From positions 37,426,501-37,490,500 of the forward strand of contig NC_091255.1 of the NCBI RefSeq assembly GCF_042477335.2: DNA of 64,000 nucleotides, written 5' to 3'. Each line of letters starts with the position of its first letter. The stretch's first letter is position 1. The notes below the pieces were generated by a model that had not been told where the DNA came from, made no database searches, and saw only the letters and a list, made by a program, of their open reading frames with translations. Made by a program: the position numbers and the translations under genes. This DNA comes from Ovis canadensis (Eukaryota > Chordata > Mammalia > Artiodactyla > Bovidae). Below, piece after piece: positions 21,601 through 38,262 of this stretch.

Positions 21601-23913
21601 CATGGGCCACAATCACTGAGCCCAGGTGCTACAGCTACTGAAGCCCGCATTCCCTAGAGCCTATGCTCTGCAACAACAGAAGCCCTGCAGGGAGAAGGCC
21701 ATGCGCTGCAAAAGTAGCCCGCGCCCTGCAATGAGAAGCCCACATACCGAAAAGTAGCCCCCGTTTGCTGCAACTGGAGAAAGCCCACACGCAGCAAGGA
21801 AGACCCAGCACAGCCAACAAACGAAACAATAAGAGCTAACAGCCTTTGGCAGTTTACTTGCTTGAGTGGCTATTGAAAGAGGTTTACACATATTAGCTTA
21901 TTTTATTCTCACAGTCATCCCACGCAGTGGTTTGTTATGTTGAGTTCCCTAGAAACAGAACCTACAGGGTTTTAGCCACTGGACCACCAGGGAAGTCCCT
22001 CGGTTCTTTTTTCCTGAAAGATCCTTTTAAATATATGTAGTTTTTATAATAAGAGAATTCACTAAAGGAAACCATTTGGAGGGAGAATGGCTAGTCTTCC
22101 CGAGTTTGGGCTGTAATCCTCAGTGGCAGGGGCAGCAGCAGCTGCGCTGGGTGTGGGCAGCCCTGGAGGTCGTGTTTCACAGACCAGAGGCCATTAGTCT
22201 GAAAGAGACTTTTTGATTTCAGCGATATTAAAATACACAAAGATGGCCCAGGACCATCATAAGAGACCGTTGATTAAGAGACGATTAGCTCAATTTCTGG
22301 GAAACCACTCCAATATTCTTGCTGGGAGAATCCCATGGACGGAAGAGCCTGGCAGGCTACAGTTCATAGGGTCACAAGAGTCGGACACCATTTAGCGACT
22401 AAACCCCCACCACCAGCTCAATTTCAGGAATGGTTAAAGGAAGAAAATGATGTGTCTTAGAGGTGATGAAACACGAAGCAGTTTAAGTGCAGTGGTTAAG
22501 TATTTTGAAGATCATTCTTGCTGCAGACGCAATGGGTACAAGGTGACTTTATTCCTGTCTTGGCTGAATTATGTGGGTTTGGGGCAAAGTTAGAAGTCCT
22601 GACATCTCTTTCTGTCTGGTTTCCCTAGGAGACAGCTTGGCTCTGGCCCTCTTGCTACTCTCCAGTGCTACCCACTGGGTTCGGTCAGGTTCTGTGGGAC
22701 CGGGTGTGTGCTGTGGGCTATGTGTAACTTACCTCATCTGCTCAATGCCCCTCACTTTTTTTTTTTTTTTTTCGCCTGGGACCTGAGAAATGGAGCACTT
22801 TGAACTCAGAATCACTGTGGTCAGCAGCATGCTAAAGCCACCATAAGAGTTTACTGAAGGTCACACCCCAACTCCCAGCTTCTCAAGTTACTTCTAAATG
22901 CCTTCAAAACCGGGAAGTGATGTGGCTGAATCAGGCCAATCGTAAGACAACAGGGATTATGGGGTGTGTGGCATGCTGGCGTTTGCGTGCTCTGCGTGAT
23001 TTGTTCATTGTTATCGCCACTGCTAACATTTGAGAGGTGCCCACGACAGCACCAGGCACTGTCCTAAGGGCTTTCCATTTCTTAATTCATTTAGTCATCA
23101 CAACCGCATTACCAGGCACAGAGTATTAGCATCCTTGCTTTCAGATGAGAAATCTAAGGCGGAGCAGTGCATCACCAGTTAGTAATTGGTGGAGCCAAGA
23201 ATTGAACCCAGCTCACAGGTCTGGCCTCACCACCAGTTCGCTACCCCAGCTGAGGGCTTTGAATTTCAAAATTTCTAGAAACTCCCTGCAGGCAAAGCAA
23301 ATCACTTCTGCAGACTGGTTTTGGCCTGTAGGCTGTGTATTTGCAACCCTAGGTATTCCAATCCCCTCATTTCTCAGGCAAGCAAGCTTTAGCCTCCAAG
23401 AGAGAAGACACTGGCTGATTAACAGATGCTGGGAGAGAGCTCAGCCCTGACCCACACCCTCCTGCCCAGAGGGCACACCCACTCCCCACCCTATGGCCTC
23501 TCATCCTTCAGGGCAAAAGTGGGTACAAGAGGCTGTGAAGCTCATCTGTGTGTGCCCAGTCGTGTCCGACTCTGTGACCCCATAGACCACAGCCCACCAG
23601 GTGCCTCTGTCCATGGGATTCTCCAGGCAAGAATACGGGAGTGGGTTGCCATTCCCTTCTCCAGGGGGTCCTCCCGCCCCAGGGATCAAACCCAAGTCTC
23701 CTGCATTGCAGGCGGATTCTTTACCACTGAGCCGTCGGGGAAGCCCAAAGCTCGCTTACCCTTGCCCAGTCCCGAGATGGCGTCGGTGATGACCACCACT
23801 TTGTTCTGCACGACTGACTTGGACCACAGCCGGGACACCTCCTGGTAGATGAAGAGGAGGCCACTGATTCCTAACAGCAGCAGGGGCAGCATGAGCACGG
23901 CGGTGACCCCCAT
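12471..23913 (-). CDS. DHRS7C: DHRS7C (SRP-35), SDR-family sarcoplasmic reticulum protein; 6 coding exons
   Basis: The coding exons, in transcript order, are 23913-23760, 20769-20657, 19016-18806, 16919-16827, 14030-13875 and 12679-12471. They total 936 nt, or 311 residues plus TAA. Residues 1-25 are a hydrophobic N-terminal anchor. A Rossmann-type SDR fold follows. The cofactor motif is T43-D-A-I-S-G-L-G50, so the first Gly of TGxxxGxG is Asp. Next come N125-N-A-S, N150 and Y191-x-x-x-K195. Asn178 occupies the usual catalytic Ser position. The tail ends VPEEG. DHRS7C is known as a striated-muscle sarcoplasmic reticulum protein, reported to act on retinol and to influence calcium handling. 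The sequence gives no frameshift or stop, so the gene looks functional. Exon phases all fit. Transcription is toward USP43. The one oddity is the weak donor of coding exon 3. Confidence 0.96.
13050..13242 (-). mobile_element. Bov-tA SINE (diverged)
   Basis: TTCAATCACTAAGTGGCATCCG to TACCACTGAGCC. Bov-A unit plus tRNA-like head. Confidence 0.88.
13369..13640. mobile_element. MIR-type remnants
   Basis: CATTTTCCAAAGGAGAAAC, GAAACTGAGGCCCAGAGA and CACACAGCCTGTAAGTGATGG are typical MIR core text. Confidence 0.55.
13875..14030 (-). CDS. DHRS7C: DHRS7C coding exon 5 (residues 191-242)
   Basis: The acceptor TCTTCCAG ends at 14031 and the donor GTGAGC begins at 13874. It opens with the last two bases of Tyr191 and contains AASK195, giving the YxxxK site, then [11 protein letters not shown] and VSPTFIRS. 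Confidence 0.95.
14411..14613 (-). mobile_element. Bov-tA SINE inside L1
   Basis: Flanked by ACACTGGAATATT (14398-14410) and ACACTGGAATCTT (14614-14626), a 13-bp duplication with one mismatch. Confidence 0.92.
14720..15699 (-). mobile_element. 5'-truncated BovB inside L1
   Basis: Antisense BovB 3' kilobase. On the minus strand it encodes [20 protein letters not shown] and the RT C-terminal region, with an internal deletion near 15555 and YADD changed (HADNTT). The short flank repeat is CAAAT. Confidence 0.92.
16043..16263 (-). mobile_element. Bov-tA SINE inside L1
   Basis: Reverse Bov-tA with flanks AATCAGCC (16035-16042) and near-identical AATCAACC (16266-16273). Confidence 0.9.
16827..16919 (-). 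CDS. DHRS7C: DHRS7C coding exon 4 (residues 160-190 plus one base)
   Basis: The acceptor CTAG is at 16921-16920 and the donor GTAAGT begins at 16826. It encodes [20 protein letters not shown] and on to FRTA. The exon ends with the first base of catalytic Tyr191. Confidence 0.95.
17140..17212 (-). mobile_element. tRNA-derived SINE fragment
   Basis: TCATGCAGGGTCTTAATTCCCAG to CTAACCACTAAACC. Confidence 0.65.
17229..17436 (-). mobile_element. tRNA-derived SINE with perfect 17-bp target-site duplication
   Basis: The reverse element begins with a poly-T block and ends CTTCAGGGAAGTCCCC. It is flanked on both sides by AACCCTGGGTGATTTTA (17212-17228 and 17437-17453). Confidence 0.92.
18126..18320 (+). 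mobile_element. Bov-tA SINE
   Basis: AAAGAATCTGCCTGTAATG, GGTTTGATCACTGGGTTGGG and the Bov-A unit ending CCACGACTGAGCAACTAAC. The head is degenerate. Confidence 0.9.
18806..19016 (-). CDS. DHRS7C: DHRS7C coding exon 3 (residues 90-159 plus one base)
   Basis: The acceptor AG is at 19018-19017. It encodes [11 protein letters not shown], the VDILINNAS motif and MDANYFG. To join exon 4 in frame it must end AAAG|GTCTCG at 18806, a weak donor. A near-consensus donor GTGAGT lies 5 nt further on (GT at 18800-18799) and would break the frame. Confidence 0.9.
19965..20081 (+). mobile_element. tRNA-derived SINE with poly(A) tail
   Basis: ACACTTCCCTGGTGGTCCAG to GTGGC followed by A17. Confidence 0.9.
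20230..20341 (-). mobile_element. tRNA-derived SINE, reverse
   Basis: TTGGGGCTGCACATCATGG to ACCAGGGAAGTCCC. Confidence 0.85.
20657..20769 (-). CDS. DHRS7C: DHRS7C coding exon 2 (residues 52-89)
   Basis: The acceptor CCCCACAG ends at 20770 and the donor GTAAGG begins at 20656. It encodes [20 protein letters not shown], the first helix and second strand of the Rossmann fold. It ends on a complete Lys codon. Confidence 0.95.
21031..21149 (-). mobile_element. tRNA-derived SINE, reverse
   Basis: TCTTTCTTTTTGGCCATGC to ACCACCAGGGAAATCC. Confidence 0.87.
21494..21824 (+). mobile_element. Long tRNA-derived ruminant SINE
   Basis: Head GGACTTCCCTGGTGGAGCAA, then the long body with repeated GCAAC/GAAGCCC units. 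Flanks are AACAATAAAAGCT (21481-21493) and AACAATAAGAGCT (21825-21837). Confidence 0.88.
21968..22000 (-). mobile_element. SINE head fragment
   Basis: TTTTAGCCACTGGACCACC to GGGAAGTCCC only. Confidence 0.7.
22298..22405 (+). mobile_element. Bov-tA 3' part (Bov-A unit)
   Basis: GGGAAACCACTCCAATATTC to AGTCGGACACCATTTAGCG. Confidence 0.87.
23020..23215. mobile_element. MIR-type SINE remnant
   Basis: CACCAGGCACTGTCCTAAGG, CTTTCAGATGAGAAATCTAA and TGGAGCCAAGAATTGAACCC are MIR core text. Confidence 0.65.
23546..23746 (-). mobile_element. Bov-tA SINE abutting a DHRS7C splice donor
   Basis: Reverse on the plus strand, so sense to DHRS7C. It starts 13 nt inside the intron after coding exon 1 (donor GT at 23759-23758). 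Confidence 0.92.
23760..23913 (-). CDS. DHRS7C: DHRS7C coding exon 1 (residues 1-51)
   Basis: The ATG at 23913 is preceded by a good acceptor (TTTCCCCAG, AG at 23921-23920) six bases upstream of the ATG. An untranslated first exon therefore lies further 5'. The exon encodes the membrane anchor [17 protein letters not shown] and the cofactor loop. The donor is GTAAGC at 23759, and the exon ends after the first base of Glu52. Confidence 0.95.
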
Positions 23914-24128
23914 CTCGCTCTGGGGAAAGTGGGGAAAAGGAACTCGCTTGACAAAGAGACTCAGAACCTGGGGGGCAGAGGAGGCCCGAGGCTGCAGGGC
24001 ACACTCAAGCCCTGAGCCCGGAGCCTCCTCTCCGGGAGCCAGGCTCTGTGCAAACCCCCTGAGTGCTGCTTCCAGAGCTCTTGGCCGCGTGCTAATCCCC
24101 AAATGGTCATGAAGAGGGAATTACTCAC

Positions 24129-24236
24129 AGTGTCTTCAGAAGCGGATGGAATCCGGGGACCTGCCCTCCCAGAGGTTAATTACAAATTTAATTAAAATGT
24201 GTCTGCATTTTTTGAAGGAAAGCCATGCATTAAGGC
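24129..24236 (-). other. DHRS7C: Probable noncoding first exon of DHRS7C
   Basis: The donor ACT|GTGAGT is at 24128-24127. The proposed start is about 30 nt past a TATAAATA box at 24266-24259. Splicing from here to the acceptor at 23920 gives a 209-nt intron. The 5' end is inferred from TATA spacing only. Confidence 0.6.
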
Positions 24237-24257
24237 CACTTGCTTGGGCCCTAATGG

Positions 24258-24267
24258 CTATTTATAG
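24258..24267 (-). promoter_or_regulatory. DHRS7C: Combined TATA box / MEF2 site upstream of DHRS7C
   Basis: CTATAAATAG on the gene strand is a perfect MEF2 consensus (YTAWWWWTAR) and also contains TATAAATA. It sits about 350 bp upstream of the ATG and about 30 bp before the proposed first exon. MEF2 sites are typical of striated-muscle promoters, which fits the known expression of this gene. Confidence 0.65.
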
Positions 24268-24789
24268 CTGTCAGTGCACTAAAGGGCTTTCAGGGTAAAT
24301 ATAGTGTCTCTGCTGATATTCAGGAACACATGCTGGCCGGGTCTGATTTCAGAGTCCCTGCCAAGCCTTTTAAAGCTCTCCTGGGTGCCTCTCTAGTAGA
24401 AGTTCCTCTGCAGTTCAGGGATGAACCTTAGGGATCAGGACCTGGGATTTCAGCACAAAAATCCCCACCCTCACGTCCTAACTCTCCTATCAGGTAGCTT
24501 CCAGATAGCTCAGACTCTGGCAGCAAGAGAACTTTCTGGATGGAGGTGAAAAAAAACACAGAAAATCTGTTAAACAGAATGGATGAACCACTTGAAGGTG
24601 TGACATGAACTATGGGAAAGGGCAGTTTGGCAGTTTGGGGCTGTTCCTCTTTCAAGTGCTTCCTGCTCTTGGAGCCTCAGTCTCCTCATCTTTAGAGTGG
24701 GCACAATAGTCTCATCTTGCAGGACTATTGGGAGAATAAGATTCCGCAGCTTAGTCACAGACTCTGAGAAGATTGCTCTGTTCTCTTTA

Positions 24790-25017
24790 GTGATTAAGCC
24801 TGCATGCTCTAGGGCCCCTGAGCTACAACTAATGAGGCCCTGTGCTACAACTACAGAGCCGAGTGCTGCAGTAGTTACTGATGCCTGTGTGCCTAGAGCC
24901 CATGCTCTATAACAAGAGAAACCACCACAGTGAGAAGCCCGTGCACTGCAACTAGAGAAAGCCTGCAGACAGCAGTGAAGACCCAGAAGAGCCAAAAAGA
25001 AAGAAAGAAAGAAAGAA
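24790..25017 (+). mobile_element. Long tRNA-derived SINE, 3' part, with (AAAG)n tail
   Basis: Body text CCTGAGCTACAACTAATGAG to GAAGACCCAGAAGAGCC, then AAAG repeats at 24997-25017. Confidence 0.82.
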
Positions 25018-25228
25018 TGCAGGAGGTGACTGTGCCCCACCCCCAGCATGGGTCTGGTCCGTTGCCGCGCCCTTGGTTTCAGTCTCTCCCTTCTCTCTGG
25101 CACTTTTTTCCTCGTCTGCATCGGCTCCCGGGTTGCCTTTCCTTAATGCATGTCAGGGCTCATTCCTCAGGACCCTGGATAGGCTTGAGAGGTGAGAGAT
25201 GCCCCGGCTCAGTCAGGCAGCCTGTGTG

Positions 25229-25614
25229 CATCAGTTCAGTTCAGTTCAGTCGCTCAGTCGTGTCCGACTCTTTGCGACCCCATGAATCGCAGCACGCCAG
25301 GCCTCCCTGTCCATCACCAACTCCCAGAGTTCACTCGGACTCACGTCCATCGAGTCGGTGACGCCATCCAGCCATCTCATCCTCTGTCGTCCCCTTCTCC
25401 TCCTGCCCCGAAACCCTCCCAGCATCAGAATCTTTTCCAATGAGTCAACTCGTCGCATGAGGTGGCCAAAGTACTGGAGTTTCAGCTTCAGCATCATTCC
25501 TTCCAAAGAAATCCCAGGGCTGATCTCATTCAGAATGGACTGGTTGGATCTCCTTGCAGTCCAAGGGACTCTCAAGAGTCTTCTCCAACACCACAGTTCA
25601 AGAGCATCAATTCT
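25229..25614 (-). mobile_element. BovB 3'-end fragment
   Basis: CAGTTCAGTTCAGTTCAGTCG to TTCAAGAGCATCAATTC. On the minus strand it encodes [20 protein letters not shown]. Confidence 0.93.
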
Positions 25615-25626
25615 ATAAACATAGAT

Positions 25627-25684
25627 GTGTATGTGTGTATATATATATACACACACACACACATATATATATGTGTGTGTGTGT
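25627..25684. repeat. Palindromic (GT)(AT)(AC)(AT)(GT) microsatellite
   Basis: Alternating purine-pyrimidine tract in which GT and AC arms can pair around AT centres. Confidence 0.9.
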
Positions 25685-25993
25685 TGGAGAGTTCTATATG
25701 CCTGATTGTTTTCAATGCTGGGAGGTACAGAGGACAGTTCGTGCTATAGAGAAGTAACTGACAGCTCATAAGAGGGGAATAGACCTGCAAACAGATTATT
25801 GCAATATATGGAGGAATTAAAATCCACCTGAATTTGTCTTATAGCAAAGAGAGACAGATGGAGATGAGATGCCTTGATCTGAGGGACCGTGTTCACTGTC
25901 TGATTATTCCTAAGCTGTACACTTAGGGTTTGGGTAATTTTTTTGTAGGCATGTTGTACTTGAATAAAATCAATACTTAAAGAATATAAAAAG

Positions 25994-26119
25994 GGAACTT
26001 CCCTGGGGTTCCTGTGGTTAAGATCCTGTGTTTCCAATGCAGGGGGCATGGATTCAGTCCCTAGACAGGGAACTAGATCCCATATGCCATGTGGTGTGGC
26101 CAAAAATGAAAAAATAAAA
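25994..26119 (+). mobile_element. tRNA-derived SINE
   Basis: GGAACTTCCCTGGGGTTCC to GTGTGGCCAAAAATGAAAAA. Confidence 0.87.
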
Positions 26120-26713
26120 GGAAGCAGAGGGCCTTGGAAAGTCAGAGAATGCAGCAAAATCGGTTTTGACCTGAGCCTTGGGGACTAGTTACCTCTTGTC
26201 CTGCCCGATGTCTCGTTCATCCCTGACTCCTTTCCCCAGATGCCGTGTATGCTGTTTGCTGATGTCAGCTTCTCTCACACGACTTCAGAACATTCATTTC
26301 TTCCTTGGAACCTTCAGGCATAAGTTTTTTGTTTTTTTTTTTAAAAGAACTGAGTGTCTCTTTGGGGACTTTTCTTTTGGATTTCCTTTTCTGTAGGATC
26401 AGACTCTATCTCAGTGTTGTGACATTGACACAGGGTTTACCTACACAGACGCCCAGGGGTGACAAATCCTATAAAAGAATATGCACACTGTGGAGGGCAG
26501 GGGCCTTTGAGTATGAACGCTTCTGCTCCAGAGGACCCCAGCACGCCTTCCTTGTGTTGGACTCATTCCAGTAAAAAGCCATTTAATACCACTTCAAATA
26601 TGCTTGGTTCAACATAGCACAAAATTCCATAGGCCCATCCATCACTAGGCGGACCCACAACTGTGAAGAAGTTAGCTGAACTGCCCCTTATTCTCTGACA
26701 GCATACATGGTAC

Positions 26714-26852
26714 TGCTGCTGCTGCTGCTGTGAAGTCGCTTCAGTCATGTCCGACTCTGTGCGACCCCACAGATAGCAGCGCACCAGGCTCCCCCATCCA
26801 TGGGATTTTCCAGGCAAGAGTACTGGAGCAGGGTGCCATTGCCTTCTCCGAG
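26714..26852 (-). mobile_element. Bov-A monomer with perfect 9-bp duplication
   Basis: CTGCTGCTGCTGCTG to TTGCCTTCTCCG. Flanked by ACATGGTAC at 26705-26713 and 26853-26861. Confidence 0.92.
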
Positions 26853-27161
26853 ACATGGTACAGTTCAGCATAAATAGATTGAGTGATTTTATTTGAAACA
26901 TTCAGACTTTTTTTCAGAAATGATGCATTCACTACACACATAAATACATTAAAAAAAATGAGTCTAAGGATGCATTTAGGGTTATTAGGATATGGCAGTT
27001 CCCTTTCCCCTCTAAAACCCAAGTTATGTGTTTAACAATCGGTGGCCTCAATAGCATGTTAGTTTGAAATGCAAAATAGATGTATATAATATTGTAACTG
27101 AACAAGTTAGGAAACGTGAAGCATACCACTGTTTCACACAAGACTTGCAGGTTTCACCATG

Positions 27162-27167
27162 TTTATT
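27162..27167 (-). promoter_or_regulatory. GSG1L2: Candidate GSG1L2 poly(A) signal
   Basis: AATAAA on the minus strand, about 660 nt after the GSG1L2 stop. No closer canonical signal was seen. Confidence 0.35.
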
Positions 27168-27827
27168 TTTAGAAGCAGAAGTGCCTGGCAATTTAATTTA
27201 AGTACAACAATTCAAACATTTGTTCCACTTAGCTGTGACGAGACGTCATTCCTTTCAACCCTTCTTATTTTGTTTTATCACTTGATTATCCTTCCAAACT
27301 GATTTTCCTATAGGTAGAAAGTAGAAAATTTGGAAGAAACTGTATTTTAAAAATAACACAAACCTGATTTTTAAATTCATTTCTCCCTGATTAAAACAGT
27401 AAAAGATATAGGATAGTCACAGGTACTATTAATCTGTGTGCGTCAATTAAGGAAAAAGACTTTCTAGACTCTTTTGTCAACATAACTATGTGGGCAACAA
27501 ATCTGCATCGTCTGCAGTCAAAGCCTTGTTTTCTCCTCTCTTCAGCTCTTACTCTTAGGGATCACATGCACCTACATTTTCTGTCACCCTTATTAAACTG
27601 TCAGGAAAGCTTGGGACGCTCACTTATACTACAGTGTCAATGGCTGGTATTTTCTGTAGGTGTTGTCTCATTTAAAAACACTGGCATTATAACAGGAATC
27701 AGAAGTTGAAGGCAAAGGTGTTTAGGGAAGGGTAAGATGGCAGGTGGCAGGTTTAGTTCACAGCCTTGTGAAGCCCACTCCTGTCTGGTTGGTCTGCCTA
27801 TGCAGATCTGCCAGCCATGAACCCGGG

Positions 27828-35739
<7,912 letters not shown>

Positions 35740-36127
35740 TCATCCTGGTCCCCGCCCCACCTCGGTCCACCATCTGGCATCCTTACCTCTCCCCGCACGT
35801 CCCCCTGGGGAACTGGTGCTCTCCAGGGTGCGACATCTGTGCCCGAAGGAGCCACAGAGCTGGGCCGTGCTCCCTTCAACACTGTCAGCCCTTCAGTCCT
35901 CCCCGCGATGTAGAGGTGCTGGTTTTCTGTTTTTGTTCTTTTTTTTTTTTCCAAGGCCAGAACGTTATTTATTCCCATGTGATGTGAGCAACTCTTTTGT
36001 TGAACTGGATGACTGTTTTTAGATACTGGAAGAAAATGTCCTTCCATTTTGTGTTAGGCACAACGGAATAGCTACAGATCCAACTTGAAATGCTCTTAAA
36101 TTTGATTCGTGTTATTCACACTTCCAC

Positions 36128-36300
36128 CATCACTTTCTAAAAAACTTTTTATTTTGTATTGGAGTATAGCTGATTAACAATATTGTGATAGTTTTAGGTG
36201 AACAGCGAAGGTTCTCAGCCTTCCATATACATGTATCCATTCTCCTCCAAACTCCCTTCCCATCTAGGCTGCTGCAAAACACTGAGAAGAGATGCCATTT
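36128..36300 (-). mobile_element. L1 3'-end fragment
   Basis: AAAAAACTTTTTATTTTGTATT and GCTGATTAACAATATTGTG, antisense, same subfamily as 34499. Confidence 0.75.
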
Positions 36301-36304
36301 TTGA

Positions 36305-36600
36305 TCTTTTTAAACTGTGATGAAATACACATAATACAGAGTTTACTGTCTTAATCATTTTTAAGCACACTCTTAAGTACATTCAAGTCTGCCACAAAGC
36401 TCCGGAACTCTTTTTATCTTGCAAAAGCTGAAATTCTGTCCCCATCAAACACCAATTCCCCGTTCCTCTTCCCCCAGCCCCTATGATACTCTCCGTGAAT
36501 TTGGTCATCCGAGTTATACGTGGAATTTGTCTTTTTGTGACTGACTTATTTCACGTAGCATGATGTCCTCAAGGGTTCCAGGTGGCATCTGGAACACAAA
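36305..36600 (-). mobile_element. Old L1 3'-end remnant
   Basis: TTAAACTGTGATGAAATACAC, CTTGCAAAAGCTGAAATTCTG and GTGACTGACTTATTTCACG. Confidence 0.65.
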
Positions 36601-36814
36601 GGTTCTCCATTCTATGTTAGACACCTCCCAAAGACAAACCCCCCTCCCCCATTATGACGGAGAATCAACCTGGGCAGGTGGGAGAAAAGGCTGGTGTTAT
36701 CTGGGTCCACATCGCTTAGCCTGGATTTTCCGGCTGGCAAAGACTGTATTGTGAGCTGTGTCTGTCTGTGTGGCTGCCAACCAGTCTTGTGGGAAGAGGA
36801 GTTACCTCATTTTA

Positions 36815-36828
36815 TCACTAGATGGCAT
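36815..36828 (+). promoter_or_regulatory. CTCF-like motif (forward) between divergent promoters
   Basis: TCACTAGATGGCAT contains the strong CTCF core CACTAGATGGCA. It differs from CCASYAGRKGGCRS only at the two outer positions. Confidence 0.5.
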
Positions 36829-37215
36829 CCATCCAACAAGTGGGGAAGTCCTGTGTAGCTGTCCCCTCCCCACAACCCCTGCCCCTTTAGAAAAAGGCTG
36901 TTTTGGAGAAAAAGTTCAGAGAGGCTAGATAGAATATTCTTCTCAAGCAGGCAGCACTGTTTTGGCCAGTAGGCGATTGGGAAGACAATCTGTAAAGTGC
37001 ATCATAGACTAGCGTTACAGCCTCATGGAAGGATCAGAACCACCACGTGGGCAGTTTTCTCCCTCTGGGTCACTTCATTCCTCTCTCTGCTGTCCCAAAG
37101 GGATGACCACATGGATTCCAGAGGTCGCATCATTATGTGAGCCCATCTTGGGGTAGGGGGTCTGTGTTCGTTTTGAATGTTTTACTGCTGGTATTTAAAA
37201 TCTTGCCATGTGAGT

Positions 37216-37238
37216 TTTTTTTTTTTTTTTTTTTTTTA
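37216..37238. repeat. Poly(T) run
   Basis: 23 consecutive T, likely the tail of a lost retroposon. Confidence 0.9.
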
Positions 37239-37976
37239 AAGCTGTCGAAGGATTTCTATTAAGGATGCTCACCTGTTTTGCCCCAACTGTTCAAAGTTCA
37301 CTCACTTGGGAAAGCTAACCAGGATGAGAGCCTCTGGTCCAGTTTATGGGGGAAAAAATAGACTAAATAGAAACATGGTGTTCCTGTCTCTTGCTGACTT
37401 GCATTTCATATAATCAGGACGTCTTCTGTGGAATCTCAAGTTCAGGAAAGGTTTGGAAGGGGGTGGACAGGGAGCGGTGGATGAGAAGGGCCAAGCAGAG
37501 TGTCTCAGAGACACAGTGCTGAACCTACTAGAAAAAAGGAACTCACCTAGAGGGTTAGGGTCAGATATGGGACCTTACCAAGCTTCTGCAGTCAGGTGAC
37601 TGGTCAGAAGACCTGGGTATCTTAGCTCTGCCTTTAACATGCTGTGTGGCCTTGGACAAGCCACTTAACCTCTCTGAACCTCAATGTTGTGGCCATCAGG
37701 CAGAGAACTAACCATCCCCTCAAAGGGTTATTGTAAGGACGAAAGAAGTAGGCTGTCGGATGAGAAGATTTTGTCCATGTGGGTTGTCGTGGAAAACTAC
37801 ACGCCTGTTAGTTGGCAGTAATGGATCATGGGTTCTGACAAAGGATCTGCCTAGTGGACTCAGCAACATTTGCTCACAGGTGAGAGCCATCTAGAGGCGA
37901 GCACATTTTTGACTATTCAGCATGTTGGTTGGCTGCTCTGTAGCAGGAGCTCAAGTCGGTGATGGAGTTTGGTTTT

Positions 37977-38262
37977 GTTTTGAGTATTTATTTGGCTGTT
38001 CTGGGTCTTTGTGGCTGTGCAGTGGCTTTCTCTAGCTGCAGAGAGAGGGGGCTGCTCTGTAGCTGAGGTGTGTGAGCTTGTCACTGCGGTGGCTTCTCCT
38101 GTGCAGCACAGGCTCTAGCGCACTCAGGCTTCAACAGTCGTGGCACACGGGCTTAGCTGCTCCACGACACGTGCAATCCTGTTTTCCCCGGCCAGGGACT
38201 GAACCCATGTCCCCTGCCTGACCAGGTGGATTCCCAACCACTGGACCCCCAGGGAAGCCCAC
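37977..38262 (-). mobile_element. Long tRNA-derived SINE, reverse, upstream of GLP2R
   Basis: TTGAGTATTTATTTGGCTGTTC to CTGGACCCCCAGGGAAGCCC. It ends about 585 bp before the GLP2R ATG. Imperfect flanks are TGATGGAGTTTGG and TGATGGGGGTTTT. Confidence 0.88.

Larger units (their letters stand above)
20770..23759 (-). other. DHRS7C: DHRS7C intron between coding exons 1 and 2
   Basis: Rich in SINEs, plus a MIR. Unique sequence at 22406-23015 includes a T15 run near 22758. Confidence 0.85.
24268..27827. other. Spacer between DHRS7C 5' end and GSG1L2 3' end
   Basis: Contains a long-SINE tail, an antisense BovB end, a palindromic microsatellite, one SINE, one Bov-A and AT-rich unique sequence. An AATAAA on the minus strand at 27167-27162 is a candidate GSG1L2 poly(A) signal. 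Confidence 0.7.
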
